Positions 10,607-24,515 of a stretch of DNA of 24,515 bases are shown here, piece after piece (position 1 is the first letter of the stretch; the number at the start of each line of letters is the position of its first letter). Under the pieces are notes generated by a model that was not told where the DNA came from, searched no databases, and saw only the letters and a list, made by a program, of their open reading frames with translations. The stretch is from Hirudo medicinalis (taxonomy: Eukaryota; Annelida; Clitellata; Hirudinida; Hirudinidae). The stretch spans positions 37,274 to 61,788 of the forward strand of contig MPNW01000973.1 of NCBI GenBank assembly GCA_011800805.1, written 5' to 3'. A program made the translations under genes and the position numbers.

Positions 10607-11120
10607 TAATAATAATAATAACAACAATAATAATAATAACTACAGCAACAATAATAATGACAACAATAGTAATAACCTGAATAACGGTTTAAGACAATCA
10701 GTTGGAAGAATGCCAGAGTCCGTCGAACAACATCATCATCAACAACAACATCAACATCAACAACAGCCAGGAAAACCCCGAACATTTGCGAATAAACCAG
10801 AAAACAAGAGGGTCCCACAGCTGGTCATAATGAAAGCCAGCAACAAAGCTACCAAAGGAGCACGTGGATTGCACAGATGGCTCGCGTTGCGCGCTACAAA
10901 AATACTGCGCCAAATCCAGAAACAGAAAAACGCGCGCTTAGACTTTCCTGACCGAACGGTAATGTCCCAAAACAAGAAAAGAAGCAAAAATCAAAACGCA
11001 ATAGTAATAATAATAATAATGATAATAATAATAATAATAATAAATGATGATGATGATAACAATAACAATGATAATGATAATAAAAATAAAAATAATAACA
11101 ATAATAATAACAACGACAAT
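10604..11120. other. AAT/AAC-rich DNA with a unique low-stop segment
   Basis: AAT/AAC repeats to about 10680, a unique A-rich stretch 10680-10995 (open on the plus strand, Q/H/K-rich in translation), then AAT/GAT repeats at 10996-11120. It lies downstream of the zfh-1 3' end. I do not recognise any protein family here. Confidence 0.6.
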
Positions 11121-11169
11121 TAATACTTCCACGGCATTATAATACTTCCAGAACTCGACGAAGGACTTC

Positions 11170-11333
11170 AGCAGTAAACAAGGGAACACGAGTTTATTAT
11201 GGAAATTGAGCAGCAAGGAGGTGAAACTCGAAAAAGTCGATCAGAAGAAATTTACAAAAAAATCCCCTCGGTGAACAAAAACCGCTCGGAGACAAAAAAA
11301 AACAAGCGCCGGTCCCTCGGGGCCAGGGAGGAT
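11170..11333 (-). other. Candidate zfh-1 3' UTR with poly(A) signal
   Basis: On the minus strand, AATAAA occurs at 11198-11193, about 135 bases after the stop codon, in unique sequence just before the AAT-rich repeats. Cleavage near 11170-11180 is inferred from usual spacing. Longer 3' ends cannot be excluded. Confidence 0.45.
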
Positions 11334-17915
<6,582 letters not shown>

Positions 17916-17936
17916 TTTAAAATTAGCAGCAGGTTC

Positions 17937-19904
17937 CTATTGGAAGAAAAAAAAGAGTGTTTAATACATCGTCCTCGTCGTCAGTCGCCAGGCTGCGTAA
18001 CTGATGATGAGTCTATTACGTAACTATTAGTTGATTAATAGTTAGCCGGTGACTCATTATCTTGTCATTATCTTAACGATCTCATAGCACGGATACTTGA
18101 CACTGGAAAAATCGAACGGCAACTCGTCAGATCACCTATCTACAAACAATCTTTGCACCTTTAGACACATCCTCTGTTTGGTGTACCGTGGTTCACTTCA
18201 AAAGTATTATTTGCCACTTTAGAATTCTACGCTATTCCAACGAACGGGCATACCTCAACCTGGCATACCGTAACTAGGACTTAAGAATTCTCAAGCACGT
18301 GCTCATTTATCCACCTTACGATTCTAAGGTGACGTGTTCGACACCTGGCCTATCTGAGCTGGCATCATTACAAGGAGGAGCTATCTATCCAAGGCTATAG
18401 CAACCTGCCAAGATAGAGATAACAACAGCCCATGGGAATATTTCAAAAAGCCTCCCTTGGTTGCAGTCTCTCAGCTCATGAGAGCCTGCTCACCAAGCAA
18501 ACAACAAAGAACAACCATGACAAGGCTGTGACAGTCCACAGGGGAATCTGATATTAAACCCTTATCAATCAATTAAACCCATATCAATCAATTAAATCCA
18601 TATCAATCATAAAGGGATAACAGCAGATTTGGAAAAACAATGGCTGATAAAGTTTCTAATAAATTTCTAGGTTTCTACAAAATTGCCTCAACAAACTAAT
18701 GACACATTCCAGCTCCGAAAATTGCTTCATATTTGTCGATATTATTAATTTTTTTTTAAATAATGTTCTTTCGGCTCACTCGGCCAAGCAAGACATAAGT
18801 CCTAAACTGATGATTCAGACACATTAAAAAGATATGCACAATTTTACAGCCACAGCATTAACATAATTGCATTAGGGCAGCATAATGAGACTAAAATTGC
18901 ACCAACTGAGTGAGCATCGTCATCATCATCAGCATCAGCAGCAGATACATCGCCTACATTCACGCGCCCAATTCCACTATGACTCGCACACATCTGCCCA
19001 CTCCTGCCAGCAATTGAACGTGTCAACTGGAAGAGTTTTCCACCTGGATGGACCGCTACCGAGAGTGCCAGATGGTGGTATTAGCGAGTCTCTAAGAACG
19101 GTTATTAGTCTTGCTGATGACGTACAAAGATTACCTTAGTTCATACAGAAGCTGACAAAAATCCTTAGGAAATAAACGCTCTGTACGAACTCATCTCTGT
19201 TTCATCTCTAGGCTGTAGGCTCTTTGTTCTTGCCCCAACAGAATACTTAGGTTATAAGTTTGTAAAAGACGCAATGCGAAGCCTGGCATTCATCTTTCCA
19301 AGTCAGAACACCAGCCTCGTTCAATCATGTAAGCTAGCAACAAATCATTCTATCATTACGAATCAAAAGTCTAACAGTATCCAAGCAACAGTTCAGGTTG
19401 ATCTGTAGATGAGCGTACGATGTGAAATTTTATAAACAACCACCGTGCGATAGTTTTAGCTGTAACAAGGCTGAACACAAAAGATGCTCAGGCTGAGGCA
19501 GCTACCGGCCTAAATGAGATGATAAAGTTCAGTTCAGAGTGACAGTAGCGAAAACGCAATCAACTTTATGAGCACGATAGAATAATTTCCTATTTGGCAC
19601 TAAATCGTTAAAATGCTCTTCACGGTTGCCAAGTAATTGACTCATCTCGTCTTGAAGCTAAATATGGCGGCTAAACGCAAGTTTCACGATCAAAACGTAA
19701 ATTAAACTCACAAATTAAGCTCCGATGCGACATTAAATTAACAAGAAACCACGTGCAATTAAAATCTAAAATGTTCACCAAGGTGAACAGACCAAAACTC
19801 AACCGCCATGTTCACGTTTCGGCGATGTGAGCGTCTAATCGTAAACTTAAAGTGCGTAATATAAAAAATAAACAAATAAATAAATAAGTAAAAACTGAAC
19901 TCAC
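17937..19904 (-). other. Proposed zfh-1 intron 1 (1968 bp)
   Basis: Lies between the candidate UTR exon donor and the exon 2 acceptor. Unique sequence holding three 19 bp tandem units at 18553-18609. No further coding exon recognised. Confidence 0.45.
18553..18609. repeat. Three tandem 19 bp units
   Basis: ATTAAACCCTTATCAATCA, then the same with ATATC, then with ATCC; units start at 18553, 18572 and 18591 and differ at one or two positions. Confidence 0.95.
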
Positions 19905-20011
19905 CTTAAAGTAGTAAAATTTAACTATTTAAATAGTTCTTGCTCGCAAAAAATTTCTTCAAACGTAAATCCCGATCCGCTGGTTTCCGCTCACAACTGC
20001 AGGTTGGCACG
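19905..20011 (-). other. Candidate non-coding first exon of zfh-1
   Basis: A near-perfect donor, TTTAAG|GTGAGT, lies at 19905/19904 on the minus strand. Joined to 17936 it gives a 5' UTR whose last in-frame stop is about ten codons before the splice. The 5' end is placed about 30 bases after a TATA box. An acceptor-like CCTTCACAG near 20056 means it could instead be an internal UTR exon. The resulting intron 19904-17937 would be 1968 bp. Confidence 0.45.
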
Positions 20012-20034
20012 TAGATTTGTCTACCTTACAGCCA

Positions 20035-20042
20035 CTTATATA
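20035..20042 (-). promoter_or_regulatory. TATA box candidate for zfh-1
   Basis: TATATAAG reads on the minus strand at 20042-20035, about 31 bases before the inferred start of an exon that ends in a strong donor. No clear initiator motif is seen at the expected place, so the transcription start is approximate. Confidence 0.4.
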
Positions 20043-20049
20043 CTGTCCC

Positions 20050-23000
20050 TACCTCTGTGAAGGTAATCCAATGATAGCACGGACTCCGGTTTTGATATGC
20101 TCTACCTCGACTTATCCAAGTTATCTGCATAACGAAGATTGCGTAAGTAGCACCCAATTAAAGGTTGTGTAATTTATCATAGGTCATGAACTAAGAAAAA
20201 TTGCTCAACCAGCGAACACCTAAAGGGTGCAATGAACGTCCCAATAAAAGTTAGTGAAGTTCAGTTCCACGGTACGATTTCAGAAGAGTTTTTTTCTCAG
20301 TCTGAACAGCATGCGATTGAAAATATCAGCATCCAACCTTGATGGATGTTGTGCATGCTGCTGATGCGCGGATGAGTCTATTTTATTCGCCGAGGTTGGT
20401 ACAACATGACAAGAACTTCCGCAAAGAGTTTGCCTATGTTTCAGTCCCATTCGCAAAAGACTTATTTTTTTGTCACTTCTGAACTTACCTGAACTCAGCG
20501 GAAATGTTAAAGTAAATGTGTTAAGCAGTAGCTAATTACCACATCAAATGGGCAAACAGATTATCATTGCATCATGATAATAACAAATAAGTTAGCTAAA
20601 CTAACCTAATCAAGTTAACGTAGTCTTAAGCTGATTAGCTACTTACTTTTATCCGTGTAGTTCTTGACTGATGCACAAAAAGTTTTCAATAAAGGTATTT
20701 TTGTGAACTTAACTGAGCAATAAATTTTGAAATAATTTTGAAAACAATAAAATATTTATAAAAAAAAAAAGGTGCTCAAAATAGTTCAGCTCAGGAGTTC
20801 TGTCAAGATTTCTTCAGCTGTCATAAACTTGATGTTCTGCTTTACTGATATGCTCTAAAAAGTTTCAATTGTGTCTTTGTTTTTTTATTCTAATAAATAA
20901 AGTCACTTATTCTCAATATTTGCCCAATATGTATTGGACGACAAAAATTTAAGACGCAGCCCCGCCAAGCTTGTAAACATTTCATTGTTTACGCAAAATG
21001 ACAGCGGAAGCGGAGTTGAATTCAAATGAGGAAGCGCTAGTTAAGATATCGCGTGTCTTGTAAACCACGGTATTAACGACTCATTAAATATTCAAAGCAC
21101 TTAATAATCGCTTTTCACGGCTCTCGTAAAAGCTTCAAAGACTTTCATTAAAATAGAATGGAAACCCAAAGAGTTGATATTTGTAAATTATCGACATTTT
21201 GTCCGCTAAAGTCGTAACGTTCTAGGTTCACTTTCATACATTTCTACATTCGTGAAAGTTCGTTTGAATGGCTTGAAAAGTGGTTGGGCATAATTAAAGA
21301 TGGACACGATCGAAGTAGTGGGGCGTAACATTATTACTGAAGCCTTTACATTATTTCCTGCATTACATTACGTTACAGCAATGCAAACAGGATGTCCACG
21401 TACTTACAAGCACCTTCAGATGATACAAAGCCAGCGCATGATACATCATCAAAACAAAGCAAAAGATCCTCGAGTCTTGCTAATTAATACTTATGGGGAT
21501 AAGTTTGCATTGCGAACCCGAAAAGGGGTTCCAAGATAAACAATTCAACCAAAGCTTTCTTTTGGGTCTTTAAAGTGATGCTAAAGTGTCGTAGGTACGG
21601 GAAGTGCTTACATTGGCCACTCTAATCCATTCGTCCATTACTAGAATCGCCAGCCAAAAGAGAACCAGGATGAACATTGTGTACGGGTGGTCAGATTATT
21701 TGCACTGTTAAATGGAATTTGGTTAGAGGCCAGCAGATCTGAGACTTTAATTCGTTAAGTTAACTTTTAAGTTCAAACTTTGAGCAAGCTCTTCAATTTC
21801 CTCTTTAATGGCTGCGACATTTGTCGACATTCATTCTACCGAATTTTTCAAATTTCTTTATTCAATTTAGTCTGTTTAATTAGGTCTTATTGCTTCCATA
21901 ACAAGGAATGGATAATCGATTTCAGAGACCCGTTTTGAAGGCTCGTAAGTGAAATTTATTGTCCAAATGACATCCTTGTCGATTCCACAACAACAGACTG
22001 GATTTTCTGGACTTTAGCGCAGTCGTTTTAAGAATCTGAAATAGAATTATTTAATTTGAAATAAAACCCGAAAAAATCGATTGGTTAGAAATAATAATGT
22101 TACCACAACTTGATTCTCGTTATCAAATATTTCTTTTAAACAACTTTGAAATGTTTAGAGCTGATCAAATGCTGACACGATTTTATTTTTATTGGATAAA
22201 TGAGGAAAATGTTCTTCAAAATAAAAACAGAAAATTTTAAATATTTGTCTCGCATCTTTCGAAGTTTATTGCTGAACTTCTTACGTAACCATCAAAGTTG
22301 ACCTTTACGTAATCTGAACAAGTTTAGCAATGAACTATAAATAACAAAATAGTCAAGTTTAACACCAGGCCGTGGTCTTTGGACAGATTGGTCTTTGATG
22401 AAAGAACAGTTACAACATTTACAGGAAGAATTTCTATGTCCGACGTCTTGATTACGACTTAGTCAAGACTTGAAATGTGCCATAATTTGTCCACAACTTC
22501 CTTGCAATAAAAATTGGAGCTTTTATCGCAAGGACTTTCACGAATGCGGACGGAACATCAACAACAGAACATCGTGATAATCATTTATTGGTTGATGAAC
22601 AAATTGATTCATTAAATTTTGAATAAATTAGCATAATCGGTCAATAAATTATTATCAAAGGAGAAGCTGGCCATTCCTTGTGTTCATCAATTTGACGGAT
22701 ATGATTCATCCATGATGCATGGGCCATTTATGAGGCGCACAGTTTGGAAATGATGAAACGGTATGGCTACGATGTGTGGATAGATGTATGGATATCTGGT
22801 TTGACATTGGACTTAGAAGTTCTGAACGCCTAAAACAAATAAATTATTCATCCAGTTATTATTCAGTCAGTTTAGTAATTAATCTCACTGCATCTAATTA
22901 GTTTTTGATTGCTTGAACCGAATTCTAACATTTATAATAAGACACTTTTTTATTAAACAACAAGAAAACAATTCCTAATGTGATGAAACAATCATCCTGA

Positions 23001-24384
23001 GAGAAAGCGCATTTCCTGAACCATGGTTGATGTGACAGCACAAGTCGGGAAGCGAACTCGACACCTTTCGACCTAGTTTCATATTTTTCTCAGTGCATTA
23101 TCTTGATCAAACTGTGTCTTGATTGAATGAGAAGATGTTAAAAATGATTGAATATCAGTAAACTTCCAAATTCTTACCTAAGTACTTGTAAATCTTGACT
23201 TAAAAAGCGGTCGCACTTCGGATAGAATTGTTCAGAAGGAATTGACCCAAGCCATCTTAACAGGCCTGGTTCTCTAAAATCGTGCGCTGCATAAATGCTC
23301 CACGTCGACCCAAATCATTCACGTGCAATAATTCACAGCAATTCACCGTTGACCAGTATACCTTATACGCACTACACTGTACATAAGCTAGCACGAACAC
23401 TAACAACCTGTAATGAATGGAGCAAAGATCATCTCTGCATCTGTCACGAGGTTTGTAACGGTAGGTTGATTAATCCATCAACAAGCACCTCAACAACACC
23501 TGGAACCATGGAAACAAAGGATGGACGCCATTGTTTCCATGGAGACCAGTGGCGGTGCCACACAAGAGGTTTGCTTTATTTTCAGGAGTGCCTCTCCAGA
23601 CGTGAATAAATTTGCATGGCTAATGAGCTGAGCTGGGTTGGATTCAGCGGGATGGATGTGATCTTTTTTTTCTCTCTCTCTCTCTGCTCGTTTTCTGCGT
23701 GTCGATTTGGAATAAGTTATTCATTACATGATGATCGCGGAATGCAAGTGGCATGTTTATTTTGCTTTTTGATTTTTCTCTGGTTTATCGATTGATGTTA
23801 TGAATAAGATGGTGATGACGATGACGATGATTATGATGATGACGTTTTCATTGATCATAATATTAGCAAAAGTGATTTTCAACAAAATAAAATAAAATAT
23901 TTATAACATTCAGAAACAATTTTTTTTATTGATTATTTGTTAAAACGAAATGTTCCGATGAATTTATAAATTGCCATGATATAATAATCATCATCGAGGT
24001 CATCTTCATCACTTTCCCCAATAATTAGCATCATCATCATCATCATCACCATCTTGAAAAAGATGAGCCCACATAATAGCTTGGCAAACATATTTGGCAG
24101 ATTAGATCCATGGAAGTCCAAAAATGAAGCTTCAATCAACAACCTCAACATTGTCGTCATCACCATCATCGTTATCATCGTCATCATCATCATCATCGTC
24201 GTCGTCGTCGTCATCATCGTTATCATCGTTATCATCGTCGTCTTCGTCATCATTATCATCGCCGGCAAGTGTTTGCCTACTCAATTGAAACGCTCAGCCT
24301 CCCATAATAGATTGTTCTTTTTTTTATTGAAACGTGATAAATGACGACAGTAGTCATTTTTCCTTGATGACGAATTCATTCATC
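20050..24384. other. zfh-1 upstream DNA, no supported gene
   Basis: Unique AT-rich sequence with few repeats until about 23660 (a CT run at 23668-23685, GAT at 23813-23850, ATC at 24026-24050 and 24150-24262). Open frames at 21300-21539 and 23295-23609 (plus) show no recognisable domain or splice context. Distal regulatory sequence for zfh-1 would be expected here. Confidence 0.55.
23506..23542. repeat. Perfect 12 bp inverted repeat
   Basis: CCATGGAAACAA at 23506-23517 and its exact reverse complement TTGTTTCCATGG at 23531-23542, with a 13-base spacer. Confidence 0.95.
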
Positions 24385-24515
24385 AATCAATCCATTCATT
24401 CATTCATTCATTCATTCATTCATTCATTCATTCATTCATTCATTCATTCATTCATTCATTCATTCATTCATTCATTCATTCATTCATTCATTCATTCATT
24501 CATTCATTCATTCAT
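24385..24515. repeat. (CATT)n array running off the right edge
   Basis: CATT/ATTC tetranucleotides, pure from about 24392 to the last base, with CATCAATC variants at the left end. Confidence 0.98.

Noticed and set aside
21300..21539. 79-codon plus-strand frame
   Set aside because: Length is expected by chance in AT-rich DNA; no domain, signal peptide or flanking splice signals seen.
23295..23609. 104-codon plus-strand frame
   Set aside because: No recognisable family; it contains the 12 bp inverted repeat and low-complexity Ser/Thr codons, and lacks gene context.

Overview
The window is eukaryotic nuclear DNA. Genes are split by introns with GT...AG borders, coding density is low, and much of the non-coding DNA is simple-sequence repeat, mainly (GAT/ATC)n and (AAT/ATT)n. 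The two recognisable genes point to a bilaterian animal. The homeodomain kept in the ZEB-type protein and the short introns fit a protostome, perhaps an arthropod such as a crustacean; that placement is inference and weak. Two single N bases (1184 and 10492) and arrays running off both ends suggest a draft assembly broken at repeats.

Both genes are on the minus strand. (1) From 4590 leftwards to 932 and off the window lies a RhoGAP gene of the ARHGAP18/28/40 type (Drosophila conundrum family). I reconstructed seven coding exons by joining splice sites whose phases agree. The middle of the RhoGAP domain is missing, exactly where an N sits beside a (GAGT)n array. (2) From about 20011 to about 11170 lies a complete zfh-1/ZEB transcription factor gene: a candidate TATA promoter and non-coding first exon, five coding exons, and a predicted protein of about 781 residues. 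The protein has four N-terminal zinc fingers, a homeodomain, a CtBP-binding PLDLS motif and three C-terminal zinc fingers.

Layout: 1-931, repeats and the unseen 3' part of the RhoGAP gene; 932-4590, RhoGAP gene; 4591-11170, intergenic DNA with dense microsatellites; 11170-20011, zfh-1/ZEB, including a 3.84 kb and a 1.97 kb intron; 20050-24515, zfh-1 upstream DNA with no gene I can support, ending in a (CATT)n array. The genes lie head-to-tail, about 6.6 kb from the zfh-1 3' end to the RhoGAP start codon. Their products are not known partners: one is a nuclear repressor, the other a cytoplasmic Rho regulator.

I found no CRISPR array, tRNA, rRNA or intact transposon. I see no clearly new biological system. 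The most useful observations are the two gene models, the exon lost at an assembly gap, a retained-intron isoform that would remove the C-terminal finger cluster, a repeated 54 bp segment beside the second N, and some palindrome-rich unique islands.
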